Shown here: positions 20,325-28,437 of the stretch, one piece after another
Position numbering within the stretch: the first letter of the stretch is position 1
Layout: every line of letters starts with the position of its first letter
Source of the DNA: Micromonospora lutea
Lineage (GTDB): Bacteria; Actinomycetota; Actinomycetes; Mycobacteriales; Micromonosporaceae
Assembly (NCBI RefSeq): GCF_016863535.1
Contig: NZ_BOPB01000011.1
Coordinates: forward strand, 248,001-312,000
DNA length: 64,000 nt
Direction: 5' to 3'
Notes under the pieces: generated by a model
Seen by the model: the letters and a program-made list of their open reading frames with translations, nothing else
The model's database searches: none
Told to the model about the DNA's origin: nothing
Made by a program: the position numbers and the translations under genes

Positions 20325-20918
20325 TCAGACGGCTCGGCGGCCTTCGAAGGCGCGGCCCAGGGTGATCTCGTCGGCGTACTCCAGATCGCCGCCGACCGGC
20401 AGTCCACTGGCCAGCCGGGTCACCGCGATCCCCATCGGCTTGACCATCAGCGCGAGATAGGTCGCGGTGGCCTCGCCCTCGGTGTTCGGGTCGGTGGCCA
20501 GGATCAGCTCACGGATCACACCGCCACCGAGGCGGGTCATCAGCTCGCGGATGCGCAGATTGTCCGGACCGATGCCCTCCAGCGGATTGATCGCACCGCC
20601 GAGCACGTGGTAGCGACCCCGGAACTCACCGGTCCGCTCGATCGCCACCACGTCCTTCGGCTCCTCGACCACGCAGATCACCTCATCGGTGCGGCGCGGG
20701 TCGCGGCAGATCCGACACTGGTCCGACTCGGCGACGTTGTAACAGCTCGTGCAGAACCGCACCAGATCCTTGACCTTGCGCAGCGCGCTCGCCAGCCGGT
20801 TCACGTCGGCCGGGTCAGCGGAGAGCACGTGGAAGGCGATCCGCTGGGCGCTCTTGGGGCCCACCCCCGGCAGCCGCCCCAGCTCGTCGATCAGATCCTG
20901 AATGGCGCCCTCGTACAT
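20325..20918 (-). CDS. recR: Recombination mediator protein RecR
   Basis: 197 residues, standard length. Helix-hairpin-helix [15 protein letters not shown] (about 14-28), a four-cysteine zinc finger ([16 protein letters not shown], about 54-69) and a Toprim domain ([12 protein letters not shown] and [12 protein letters not shown]). With RecF and RecO it loads RecA on SSB-coated gapped DNA. Follows ybaB by 8 bases, in the conserved dnaX-ybaB-recR order. Confidence 0.97.
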   Translation of the reverse strand: MYEGAIQDLIDELGRLPGVGPKSAQRIAFHVLSADPADVNRLASALRKVKDLVRFCTSCYNVAESDQCRICRDPRRTDEVICVVEEPKDVVAIERTGEFRGRYHVLGGAINPLEGIGPDNLRIRELMTRLGGGVIRELILATDPNTEGEATATYLALMVKPMGIAVTRLASGLPVGGDLEYADEITLGRAFEGRRAV

Positions 20919-20926
20919 CTGCGGGC

Positions 20927-21259
20927 TCAGAACCCGGGCAGGCCGAGGCCGCCCATCCCGCCCGCGACCGGGCCCATCTTCTGCTCGGTCAACTCGCGGG
21001 CCGCCTCGGTGGCGTTGTGCAGCGCGGCGACGACCAGATCCTCCAGGGTCTCCACGTCGTCCGGGTCGACGGCCTTCGGGTCGATCTTGATGCTCTTGAT
21101 GTCGCCGGAACCGGAGACGACAGCGGTGACCAATCCACCGCCGGCAGTGCCGGACACCTCGGCCTCGGCCAACTCGGCCTGCGCCTGGGCGATCTGCTGC
21201 TGCATCTTCTGCGCCTGCTTCAGCATCTGCTGCATGTTCGGCTGTCCACCAGGCCGCAC
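20927..21259 (-). CDS. YbaB/EbfC family nucleoid-associated protein
   Basis: 110 residues, GTG start with GAGGGAG. The N-terminal helix is Gln/Met/Lys-rich ([19 protein letters not shown]), followed by the dimeric beta-sheet core with the family segment [20 protein letters not shown]. Members bind DNA non-specifically as tweezer-like dimers. The location between dnaX and recR is the usual one and suggests a supporting role in replication or repair. Confidence 0.95.
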   Translation of the reverse strand: MRPGGQPNMQQMLKQAQKMQQQIAQAQAELAEAEVSGTAGGGLVTAVVSGSGDIKSIKIDPKAVDPDDVETLEDLVVAALHNATEAARELTEQKMGPVAGGMGGLGLPGF

Positions 21260-21364
21260 GATGACTCCCTCAACTCGCCTACCCTGCCGCCGCTCACCCT
21301 AACGTCCCCCACCGACCTACCCCGCGCGCCGCACCCCTTACCCGTCGCCGGGCGGGCGCGAGAG

Positions 21365-24253
21365 TCAGTCGCTGAGTTTTTCGACGCTGCCGAAGGTCTC
21401 ACGGAGCAGGCGTACCGCCTGTTCCTCACTCGACTCGCGGGCAGTCTTCTCGTCGATGATCTCGTCGAGTGGTTCGTCACCCGGGTCGAAGCCTTCGTAG
21501 GTGGCAGCAACGGCCGGTGGGGCACCGCCGGGACGCCCCGCGCCGCCGCGCAGTGGGCCGTCGAAATCCGGGTCGTACGGCGGCTCGCCGGCAAACTCCA
21601 CGTCCGCGGTCTGCCGAGCGCCCTTGCCGGTACGCGCGCCCCGCCCTGCCGCCGCCGCCCGAGCTGCCGCGATCGCACTACTCACCGGGGCACCACCGGG
21701 GCCGCCGTTTCCATCGCGTCCAGCCGCCTGGCGCGGCGCGGCACTCGAGCCATGGCCGCCCGGCCCGCCGGCTGTCCGCGTTCCACCGGACCCGCCATTC
21801 GTCCCGGTCCGGTCCGCGCCGGAGGGCGTCCGCGTGCCACCCGGCCCGACGCTCTCCCCGCTTCCGGGCGAGCCAGCGGTCGTCCGCGCTCCGCCCGCCC
21901 CGTTTCCGCCAGGCCCGACGCTCGCCTCCGCCCGGCCCGACGCGGTGAACGCCCCCGGACCGGCGGCCGGTGAACCGTTACCCGGAGTCGCGTCACGGGC
22001 AGTCGGGTCCGCCGAGGTGGGCGACGCAGCCCGAGGGGCACCCGACGGGCCCGCTGCCGCATCGGCGGACGCGCCGCCAGGACGGGCCGCTTCCGGCCAG
22101 TCCTCGTCGGAGCTGCCGCCGGCAGCGGACGGATCACTGCCACCTGGTCGCGCCGGTTCCGGCCAGTCGTCGCCGTCCTCGGCGGCGGCGGCCGGGTCAA
22201 CGGACCGATGAGCGCTGGCGGAACGACCTCGATCGGTTCGTCCCGGGGACACCTCCGGGCTGGTGCCCGCCGGAGCGGAAGCAGAGCCGGGAGCGGAGGA
22301 GCCGCGGGGCGGACCGAGCGACGCTCCGCCCCGCTCGCCGGCCACCTCGCACCGGATCTGCCAGCGTCCGCCCAACTCCTCGTAGAGCGCGTCGGTGAGC
22401 ACCTGCGCGTGGTCGGACATCATCCGGGCCAGCACCGCCGACTTCACGGTCAGCACGAGAGTGTCCCCGTCGAGGTCCCGGACGACCGCGTCCCGCATCA
22501 GCGCGGCGATCCGCTTGTTGCTCCGGTTGACCTTGCCGACCACCTCCGGCCAGACCCGGCGCACCGCCACGGCGTCCAGCACGCCGGGGCTCACCGCACC
22601 GGGGCGGGGCGGCTCCGGGGTCGCCGGGTCGGGCATGACGGCCGACGGTGGCACGGGACGCCGGGGCGTGGCACCGCCGTGGGTCGCCACGTCCCGGGTG
22701 TCACCCGCGCGCTCCGGACGGCCTCCATCGGATGCACCGGCCGGGGCGGTCCCGTTCGTGCCGGCGCGGTGACCCGCGTCGGCTCCACCCGCTGCGGTAC
22801 CACCGGTCGAGGTCGCACCGCCACGACCGGCGGCCTGGATCGCGCCGTCGGGACCGGCCGACCCGTCGCCATGACGTGAATGCCCGGGGCCACGATCGGC
22901 CGACGGGGACGCGCTGCCGCGACCGGTCGGCGGGCCTGCGCTCGACGACGTGGCGGTAGCCGGCGCGGCAGCGCCGGTCCCGGCCCGGTTCGCGGCGGCA
23001 GCCGCGGGCGCGGCGGGAGGCTGGGTGCGTACGGCCGGGGGGTTGGTGGCGGGCGCGGAGCCGGCGGTGGCCGACGGCGCGTCGGTGCCGGCGAGGGTGA
23101 GCCGCCGCTCCATGCGTTCGAGACGCTGGAGCAGACCACCGGTGGAGTCGTCCACGCCCGGTAGCAGCATCCGGGCGCAGATCAGCTCAAGCAGCAGCCG
23201 GGGCGCGGTGGTGCCGCGCATCTCCACCAGACCGTCGTGCACGATGTCGGCGCAGCGGGACAGGGCGCCCGGCCCGAGCTGCTGGGCCTGGGCGGCCATC
23301 CGTTCGATCTGATCGTCCGGCCCGTCGATGAGCCCCTTGGCCACCGCGTCCGGGACCTGCTGGAGCACGATCAGATCGCGGAGACGTTCCAGCAGATCGG
23401 AGGCGAAGCGCCGGGGGTCGTGCCCGGCCTCGGCGACCCGGTCGACGGTGGCGTACGCGGCAGCACCGTCCCCGGCGGCGAGGGCGTCGCACATCTCGTC
23501 GATCAGCGCCGCGTCGGTCACCCCGAGCAACGCGGCGGCCCGGGCGTAAGTCACCCCGTCGGGGCCGGCACCGGCGATGAGCTGGTCGAGTACGGAGAGA
23601 CTGTCCCGGGCACTGCCGCCACCGGCCCGCACCACCAGCGGGAAGACCGCCGGCTCGACCTGCACCCGCTCGGCCTCGCAGAGCTGCTCAAGATAGGGCC
23701 GGAGCACCTTCGGCGGGATCAGCCGGAACGGGTAGTGGTGGGTCCGCGACTTGATCGTGCCGAGGACCTTCTCCGGCTCGGTGGTGGCAAAGATGAACTT
23801 GACGTACTCCGGGGGCTCCTCGACCAGCTTGAGCAGGGCGTTGAAGCCGGCCGACGAGACCATGTGCGCCTCGTCGATGACATAGATCTTGAAGCGGCTG
23901 TTGGCCGGCGCGAAGAACGCCTTCTCGCGCAGCTCACGGGCGTCGTCCACGCCTCCGTGACTGGCCGCGTCGATCTCGATGACGTCGATCGAGCCGGCCC
24001 CGTCGCCGGCCAGCGAGCGACAGGAGTCACAGGTGCCGCAGGGCTCCGGAGTGGGCCCGTGCTCGCAGTTGAGCGAGCGGGCCAGGATGCGGGCACTTGA
24101 GGTCTTGCCGCAGCCGCGTGGACCGGAGAAAAGGTACGCGTGGTTCAGCCGCCCGCTACGCAGCGCCTGCGACAGCGGCTCGGTGACGTGCTCCTGCCCG
24201 ATGACCTCGGCGAAGGTACGCGGCCGGTACTTGCGGTAGAGCGCCAGTGCCAC
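21365..24253 (-). CDS. dnaX: DNA polymerase III subunit gamma/tau
   Basis: 962 residues from the GTG at 24253 (reads VALALYRKYRPRTF) behind GGAGG; upstream codons belong to repeat sequence and were not used. AAA+ clamp-loader ATPase: Walker A GPRGCGKTS, a four-cysteine zinc module CEHGPTPEPCGTCDSC, Walker B VIDEAHM, sensor TTEPEKV. Domain III ends near residue 370. About 480 residues then follow of mostly disordered Gly/Ala/Pro/Ser/Thr sequence, interrupted by a conserved tau block (VWPEVVGKVNRSNKRIAALM). Far longer than E. coli DnaX (643 residues). Confidence 0.96.
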   Translation of the reverse strand: MALALYRKYRPRTFAEVIGQEHVTEPLSQALRSGRLNHAYLFSGPRGCGKTSSARILARSLNCEHGPTPEPCGTCDSCRSLAGDGAGSIDVIEIDAASHGGVDDARELREKAFFAPANSRFKIYVIDEAHMVSSAGFNALLKLVEEPPEYVKFIFATTEPEKVLGTIKSRTHHYPFRLIPPKVLRPYLEQLCEAERVQVEPAVFPLVVRAGGGSARDSLSVLDQLIAGAGPDGVTYARAAALLGVTDAALIDEMCDALAAGDGAAAYATVDRVAEAGHDPRRFASDLLERLRDLIVLQQVPDAVAKGLIDGPDDQIERMAAQAQQLGPGALSRCADIVHDGLVEMRGTTAPRLLLELICARMLLPGVDDSTGGLLQRLERMERRLTLAGTDAPSATAGSAPATNPPAVRTQPPAAPAAAAANRAGTGAAAPATATSSSAGPPTGRGSASPSADRGPGHSRHGDGSAGPDGAIQAAGRGGATSTGGTAAGGADAGHRAGTNGTAPAGASDGGRPERAGDTRDVATHGGATPRRPVPPSAVMPDPATPEPPRPGAVSPGVLDAVAVRRVWPEVVGKVNRSNKRIAALMRDAVVRDLDGDTLVLTVKSAVLARMMSDHAQVLTDALYEELGGRWQIRCEVAGERGGASLGPPRGSSAPGSASAPAGTSPEVSPGRTDRGRSASAHRSVDPAAAAEDGDDWPEPARPGGSDPSAAGGSSDEDWPEAARPGGASADAAAGPSGAPRAASPTSADPTARDATPGNGSPAAGPGAFTASGRAEASVGPGGNGAGGARTTAGSPGSGESVGPGGTRTPSGADRTGTNGGSGGTRTAGGPGGHGSSAAPRQAAGRDGNGGPGGAPVSSAIAAARAAAAGRGARTGKGARQTADVEFAGEPPYDPDFDGPLRGGAGRPGGAPPAVAATYEGFDPGDEPLDEIIDEKTARESSEEQAVRLLRETFGSVEKLSD

Positions 24254-24330
24254 GGCGTCCCGCCTCCTCTCGACCGAGCCATTCTGCGCCGCCTGCGCCC
24301 GCCCCACCACCCACCCCGCTGACGGCGGTG

Positions 24331-24383
24331 CAAGGAAGGGCACCTTATTAACGCCTCCGGTAGAGGAAGGGCCCCTTATTAAC
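24331..24383. terminator. Two GGAAGGGGCCC/TTAAC repeat units after the SRP RNA gene
   Basis: Units at 24331-24352 and 24363-24383, same orientation, each AGGAAGGG(C)(A/C)CCTTATTAAC with a short internal palindrome. They lie just downstream of the minus-strand SRP RNA gene and upstream of dnaX, so they are probably the SRP RNA terminator. Confidence 0.6.
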
Positions 24384-24451
24384 ATGCCTGAGCCGGCAGC
24401 ACCCGGGCACGGCGAGTGAGGTGGGAGGCACCGGAGGCGGAGACAGAAAGG

Positions 24452-24534
24452 CCTCCCGTGCACCCGGCAGAGCTCGCTTATCCTTGCTGCCTTCCGGCCC
24501 TGGGGAGGTTCACGAGATACCGCCGCACGGGAGG
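24452..24534 (-). ncRNA. ffs: Signal recognition particle RNA (4.5S type)
   Basis: The minus strand contains the SRP RNA apical core CAGGGCCGGAAGGCAGCAAGG, with the GGAA tetraloop and symmetric loop that bind Ffh. The ends pair through CCTCCCGTGC (24452-24461) and GCACGGGAGG (24525-24534), giving a single long hairpin of about 83 nt. Ends are estimated from the pairing. The position between tRNA-Ser and dnaX is the common actinobacterial arrangement. The RNA forms the targeting particle with Ffh. Confidence 0.93.
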
Positions 24535-24617
24535 TACGCCCAGCCTACCCGACCGATCGTGGATCTTCAGGGGGTGGTGGGGTGGGATGCTCGGCACAGA
24601 CCTGTATCCTGGCTCGC

Positions 24618-24702
24618 GGAGGATTCGCCTAGAGGCCTAGGGCGCACGCTTGGAAAGCGTGTTGGGTTAACACCCTCACGAGTTCGAATCTCGTATCCTC
24701 CG
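24618..24702 (+). tRNA. tRNA-Ser (anticodon GGA)
   Basis: 85 nt with the long variable arm of class II tRNA. Acceptor stem GGAGGAT/ATCCTCC, anticodon loop TTGGAAA with GGA at 24652-24654, T-loop GTTCGAATC. The 3' CCA is not encoded. Reads UCC/UCU codons. Followed by a perfect 14-bp terminator hairpin. Confidence 0.97.
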
Positions 24703-24716
24703 CTCACCTGAGCACC

Positions 24717-24750
24717 ACGAAGGGTCGGCCCCGACGGGCCGACCCTTCGT
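24717..24750 (+). terminator. Terminator of tRNA-Ser(GGA)
   Basis: Perfect 14-bp stem ACGAAGGGTCGGCC (24717-24730) with 24737-24750, 6-base loop, 14 bases after the tRNA end, followed by a mildly T-rich stretch. Confidence 0.85.
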
Positions 24751-24798
24751 CGTCTCCACACCCCCGAACCGAACTCACCCCAGCAGACACCTGCCAAT

Positions 24799-24855
24799 CG
24801 ATCATGAAGTTGTTGTCATGCCACGCCGGCGTCGATGACAACAAGTTCATGATCG
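24799..24855. repeat. Inverted repeat GATCATGAAGTTGTTGTC, second copy of the family
   Basis: 22-base arms (24799-24820 with 24834-24855), two mismatches, 13-base loop. It shares the GATCATGA(A/G)GTTGTT core with the perfect copy at 491-545. Intergenic, between tRNA-Ser and the PadR promoter. Confidence 0.75.
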
Positions 24856-24908
24856 ACGCAGTGGGCGGTGGGCGGGTGGATGGCGGGAGACCCTCGGGGG
24901 GTGATCGG

Positions 24909-24937
24909 TTGACGGTATATATCGGTGGTCGTACTAT
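24909..24937 (+). promoter_or_regulatory. Near-consensus promoter of the padR gene, leaderless transcript
   Basis: TTGACG (24909-24914), a 17-base spacer, TACTAT (24932-24937). The ATG at 24944 begins 7 bases after the -10 box, where transcription should start, so the mRNA would have no 5' leader. The spacer holds GTATATAT, a plausible contact for a PadR dimer. Confidence 0.75.
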
Positions 24938-24943
24938 CGGCTC

Positions 24944-25309
24944 ATGCAGGAACCCACCTTTCTGATCCTCACCGCGCTGGCTGCGCAGCCGTTGCATGGC
25001 TACGGGGTCATTCGAGCGGTCGACGAGCTGTCGGCGGGCGAGGTCAGGCTGCGGCCGGGCACCCTCTACGGCGCGCTGGACCGGTTGGCCGAGCAGGGCC
25101 TGGTCACCGTCGACCGGGAAGAGGCGGTCGAGGGCCGGTTGCGCCGCTACTACCGGCTCAGCGACGCCGGGGCCGCCGCGCTACAGGCACAGGTCGAGCG
25201 ACTGCGCCGACACGCCGCTGCGGCCGAGGTCCAGTTGGGCAAGCGTCTCGGAAACGCGCTGAGCTTCGGCCCGACAAGCGCCCCGATCTCCCGCGTGGTG
25301 ACCGGATGA
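24944..25309 (+). CDS. PadR-family transcriptional regulator
   Basis: 121 residues. Winged-helix PadR domain: FLILTALAAQPLHGYGVIRAV, then LRPGTLYGALDRLAEQGLV (recognition helix and wing approach), then RRYYRLSDAGAAALQ. It lacks the long C-terminal helices of the larger PadR subclass and ends in a short tail. PadR proteins usually repress a neighbouring transporter or membrane gene and themselves. Here the stop overlaps the start of the next gene (ATGA), so the downstream membrane protein is the likely partner. No ribosome site; apparently leaderless. Confidence 0.93.
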   Translation: MQEPTFLILTALAAQPLHGYGVIRAVDELSAGEVRLRPGTLYGALDRLAEQGLVTVDREEAVEGRLRRYYRLSDAGAAALQAQVERLRRHAAAAEVQLGKRLGNALSFGPTSAPISRVVTG

Positions 25310-26367
25310 CCGCCGCTTGGCCGAGCGCCGACGACCGGCTGGTACGCGGCTACCGCAGGCTGTTGCTCGCCTACCCCCGCCGACACCGAAGGCGGCACGG
25401 CACCGAATTGGTGACCACGCTGCTGGAGATGGCCGAACCGGGTCAGCGTCGCCCCCGAGCCGGCGAGGCTCTGCACCTGATCGTCAATGGCGTACGGCTG
25501 CGGTTCCGGCTGCCCGCCGGCCGGCCGTTCATGGCGCTTGCCGCGCTGCTCACCGCGTTGACCATGGGTGGCTTCGGTGCCGCCGCCGGCTCGTGGCTCG
25601 GCGCGCAGACCTTCGCGGACCTGCCCGACGACGCCACCATGAACCGACTCTTGCAGCAGGCCGGCGGTTTGCCGGGCGACGTAGCGCCGCGTCGCGGTGC
25701 GTCGCCCTGGCAAGCCGAAAGCGTGGTGTCGACCGCTCACGGCGGCGGCAGCTGGGATGCCGAGCAGGTCCGGCAGCGGTTCGCCGCCGACGGCTGGTCC
25801 GTCTCCGGGTTGACGCCGGTCTCCGGCCTCAGCGTCATCGGCCATGCAGACGGGACCGCGACCGAGACCAGGCTGAGTGGTGCGGAGTTCACCGCCGGGT
25901 CGGACGGCCTACTCGTCAGCGTTCGGGGATGGGACCACGGCCACCATACGGTCTGGGCCACGCCGACGCGTACCGCCGTGTTCCTGCCCCTGGTCGTCGT
26001 CGGCACGGCCGTCGGGCTGGTCGTCGGCTGGTTGGTCGCGGCGGCCGTCGCGTACCGGATCACGGCGACATCTTCCGGACGGCGCGAGACCGCCGCGGGG
26101 TTGTGGGGGCTCGCGGTGCTGGCGCTGGTTCTGCCGGCGGTCGCGCTCTACGGCAACGTCATGCGGGTGTTCCGCGTCGGCAGCGCCACGGATTCTCCCG
26201 TGTACACCGTGCACAGCGCCTTCAACCCGGGCAGGTACTACCCCTTCGGCCCGTCCTGGCTGGTCCTCGGGCTGACCATCGTCGGCTTCGCGCTCGCCGT
26301 CGCCACCGCGCTCGCCGCCCGCCCGGGCGAGCAACCACCACCGCAGCAGGCCGCCGTAGCCGGCTGA
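25306..26367 (+). CDS. Multi-pass membrane protein co-expressed with PadR
   Basis: 353 residues, start overlapping the padR stop by four bases, so translation is coupled. The N-terminal 60 residues are cytosolic and Arg-rich (GYRRLLLAYPRRHRRRHGTELV, split here by a break in the motif), a segment common in PadR-linked permease-like proteins. One helix is near 75-95, then an extracellular domain of about 130 residues, then three or more helices (about 225-345). The layout resembles PadR-controlled stress or transport membrane proteins; no enzymatic motif is seen. Confidence 0.85.
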   Translation: MTAAWPSADDRLVRGYRRLLLAYPRRHRRRHGTELVTTLLEMAEPGQRRPRAGEALHLIVNGVRLRFRLPAGRPFMALAALLTALTMGGFGAAAGSWLGAQTFADLPDDATMNRLLQQAGGLPGDVAPRRGASPWQAESVVSTAHGGGSWDAEQVRQRFAADGWSVSGLTPVSGLSVIGHADGTATETRLSGAEFTAGSDGLLVSVRGWDHGHHTVWATPTRTAVFLPLVVVGTAVGLVVGWLVAAAVAYRITATSSGRRETAAGLWGLAVLALVLPAVALYGNVMRVFRVGSATDSPVYTVHSAFNPGRYYPFGPSWLVLGLTIVGFALAVATALAARPGEQPPPQQAAVAG

Positions 26368-26399
26368 GCTGAGCTGAGCTGCACGCAACGACACGGAGA

Positions 26400-26431
26400 C
26401 GGGGGCCGCCGGCAACGCCGAGCGGCCCCCG
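26400..26431 (+). terminator. Hairpin after the padR operon
   Basis: Perfect 10-bp stem CGGGGGCCGC (26400-26409) with 26422-26431 and a 12-base loop, 32 bases after the membrane protein stop. No T-run. Confidence 0.5.
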
Positions 26432-26521
26432 ATCGCACCCATGGCACCGTCGCGGGCATTCCCGCCCGCCACTGGCGCGCGGAGTCCTGTTCAGCCCTTC
26501 GGCGGTACGCGGACAGCCTCC

Positions 26522-26764
26522 TCATCCCCGCCCACGCGCCCAGGACACGAAGCGGTCGAACAGCCCGACCACCGACGTCACGTCACCGAGTTGCGCGGCG
26601 GCCTCGGCGTACAGTTCCGCGAGGTGAACCAGCAGAGCGACCCGATCCTGCCGGTACTCCCCGAGCAGCCGTAGCTTCGCCCTGCCACAGGGCCACGCGG
26701 CACCACATGCCCGGCATCGCCACGTCGGGCGCGACGGCACGTGTTCCGGGCGAGGTCGACTCAT
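26522..26764 (-). CDS. Small Cys-containing hypothetical protein
   Basis: 80 residues. The N-terminal half has WRCRACGAAWPCGRAK, three cysteines that could bind a metal; the C-terminal half is one or two helices (VALLVHLAELYAEAAAQL). I recall such proteins next to XRE/DUF397 loci in Streptomyces and Micromonospora, sometimes labelled flavin reductase without good reason. The start overlaps the stop of the upstream gene (ATGA), so the pair is co-translated. Function unknown. Confidence 0.75.
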   Translation of the reverse strand: MSRPRPEHVPSRPTWRCRACGAAWPCGRAKLRLLGEYRQDRVALLVHLAELYAEAAAQLGDVTSVVGLFDRFVSWARGRG

Positions 26765-27141
26765 CGGCGGGCCGCCACGGCCGGGTCGCTCCGGATCAGA
26801 CCGGCGGGCATCAGGAACAGCTCGCGGCGGTCGAGCGCGTCACCTCGGGCGTCGAGCTGGTAGCACTCGATCCAGGTCCACCCGTCGTAGGTGGTCCGGT
26901 CGGTGCGGTGGCGGATGACCCGGACGGTGATCGGGCGGACGAACTGCGGGGAGGCCGCCCGGGTCAACAGGAAGACTTCCCCGGGCTTCATCGAGCCACC
27001 GCAGACGCACGGCTCGGGCCTGCGGCACGGATGCGGCCCGACGCGATCCCGCCCGGCAGCATCCGGCCGGAGAACGGGCCGCCCGAGGGCGGGGCCGGCT
27101 CGATGCTGATGCGGCCTTGCGCTCGCGGTGTGGTGCGGCAC
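26761..27141 (-). CDS. Hypothetical protein with CxC motif, partner of the 80-residue protein
   Basis: About 126 residues from a GTG at 27141 with GGGGTG upstream; an ATG at 26991 (MKPGEVFLL, 77 residues) is the alternative. The N-terminus is Pro/Arg/His-rich with CRRPEPCVCGG, a possible metal knuckle. The conserved-looking core VRPITVRVIRHRTDRTTYDG leads into WTWIECYQLDARGDALDRRE. Proteins with this core occur beside WhiJ-type regulators in filamentous actinobacteria. An ATG at 27204 is rejected because it lies in a repeat. Confidence 0.65.
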   Translation of the reverse strand: MPHHTASARPHQHRAGPALGRPVLRPDAAGRDRVGPHPCRRPEPCVCGGSMKPGEVFLLTRAASPQFVRPITVRVIRHRTDRTTYDGWTWIECYQLDARGDALDRRELFLMPAGLIRSDPAVAARR

Positions 27142-27181
27142 TGTGTCACCCCGATCCGTCCGGCGGTCGAGCTGTGGCGCG

Positions 27182-27233
27182 GTTAGGAAGGGGCCCTTGT
27201 ACAACGCGAGGCGTTAACAAGGTGCCCTTCCTT
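27182..27233. repeat. GGAAGGGGCCC/GTTAAC repeat pair between divergent genes
   Basis: Unit 1 at 27182-27202 (GTTAGGAAGGGGCCCTTGT) and unit 2 at 27213-27233 (GTTAACAAGGTGCCCTTCC), partly complementary. Unlike the other copies it lies between divergent genes, where no terminator is needed. The rest of 27234-27429 holds the promoter side of the XRE gene; I see no other gene there. Confidence 0.7.
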
Positions 27234-27429
27234 CGCTCTCGTGGTGGATGGGGGCCGCCGTGGTTGCTCGCCCGACGGCGGCCCCCGGACGTCACGACCG
27301 CCGGGTCAAAGGGGGATGACCTCCGCCGGCCGCGCCGTCGCTACCTCCAACTTTCCGTAGGTAACGGGACAACTACATGGCGTGTGGGTATGGTCGGCGG
27401 ATATTCGAGACGTCCGATGGGAGACGGCC

Positions 27430-28197
27430 ATGAACGATGCGCTGCGGGTGGCGCTGCGGGACACCGGGCACACGATCGAGTCGCTCGCGGAACGCGTCGG
27501 CGTCGACCCGAAGACGGTCAGCCGGTGGTTGCTCGAAGATCGGATTCCGCACGCCCGACACCGGCTCACGGCGGCAGACACGCTCCAGAAAAACGTCTCG
27601 GACATTTGGCCGGACATTTCGAGACGTCGCGCGCTGGTCTGGTTCCGTCCGTGGCAGGAGATCGAACGCGAGGCGACCACGCTGCGCTGGTTCGAACCAA
27701 ACGTCCTACCCGGCCTGCTCCAGACCGAGGCGTACGCCCGTGCGGTGCTCACCGGCGGCGGCCTGATCCCCCGCAGCGAGGTGTCGCGGCTGGTCGACCA
27801 CCGGATGTCCCGCCAGTTGATCCTGCACCGCGAGGAGCCACCACTGCTCACCGCCGTGCTGGACGAGGCGGTGCTGCGTCGCCCGGTCGGCGGCCCGGCC
27901 GTCATGCGCGAGCAACTGCTCGCGCTCGCCGAGGCGTGCGCCGAGCCGCACATCCGGATCCATGTGGTGCCGTCCACAGTGGGCGAATACGCTGGGTTGA
28001 ACGGCCCGTTCATCATCGCCACCGCGCCGGATCACCGCATCGCCGGCTACCTGGACAACCAGTTGCAGGGGCAGGTGGTCAGCGAACAGGCCGAGATCGC
28101 GGCGATACTGGCCGCGTGGGAGAACGTGCGCGGCGAGACGCTGTCGCACTGGCAGTCGGTCGACCTGATCAGGGAGGTGGCGCAGTCATGGCAGTGA
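27430..28197 (+). CDS. XRE-family regulator with DUF5753 domain (WhiJ type)
   Basis: 255 residues from ATG 27430 behind GGGAG. The N-terminal helix-turn-helix is LRVALRDTGHTIESLAERVG with VDPKTVSRWL (about residues 4-35). DUF5753 fills the rest: WFEPNVLPGLLQTEAYARAVL is its signature, then VLDEAVLRRPVGG and HVVPSTVGEYAGLNGPF. Such regulators repress development or antibiotic genes and are relieved by a partner DUF397 protein, which is encoded directly after with an overlap. Confidence 0.92.
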   Translation: MNDALRVALRDTGHTIESLAERVGVDPKTVSRWLLEDRIPHARHRLTAADTLQKNVSDIWPDISRRRALVWFRPWQEIEREATTLRWFEPNVLPGLLQTEAYARAVLTGGGLIPRSEVSRLVDHRMSRQLILHREEPPLLTAVLDEAVLRRPVGGPAVMREQLLALAEACAEPHIRIHVVPSTVGEYAGLNGPFIIATAPDHRIAGYLDNQLQGQVVSEQAEIAAILAAWENVRGETLSHWQSVDLIREVAQSWQ

Positions 28198-28394
28198 ACG
28201 ACATCCCGGTGCTGTCCGGCGCCCGGTGGCGCAAGAGCAGCCGCAGCAGCGGCAACGGTGGCGCCTGCGTCGAGGTCGCCGGGAACCTGCCCGACGTGGT
28301 GGGCGTACGCGATTCGAAGGACCCGACCGGGCCGGCGCTGATCTTCACTCCGGCCGCCTGGCGCGCCTTCGTCACCGAGATCAACAAGACCTGA
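28188..28394 (+). CDS. DUF397 domain protein
   Basis: 68 residues, overlapping the XRE gene by 10 bases, with a strong GGGAGGTGG ribosome site. It carries the full DUF397 pattern: ARWRKSSRSSGNGGACVEVA, VGVRDSKDPTGPAL and FTPAAWRAFV. Members act as small antagonists of the adjacent XRE/DUF5753 repressor, in a toxin-antitoxin-like pairing. Same operon as the regulator. Confidence 0.95.
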   Translation: MAVNDIPVLSGARWRKSSRSSGNGGACVEVAGNLPDVVGVRDSKDPTGPALIFTPAAWRAFVTEINKT

Positions 28395-28437
28395 CCTCCG
28401 TCGTACACATGTTCTATCCACAGGCTGTGGACGCCGG

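Noticed and set aside
21365-24253. Programmed frameshift for a short gamma subunit in dnaX
   Set aside because: No A- or T-run slippery heptamer with a following stem was found in the region after the ATPase domains.
27142-27204. ATG at 27204 as start of the CxC-motif protein
   Set aside because: It lies inside a GGAAGGGGCCC repeat and would translate the repeat (KGPFL), as spurious frames beside other copies also do.
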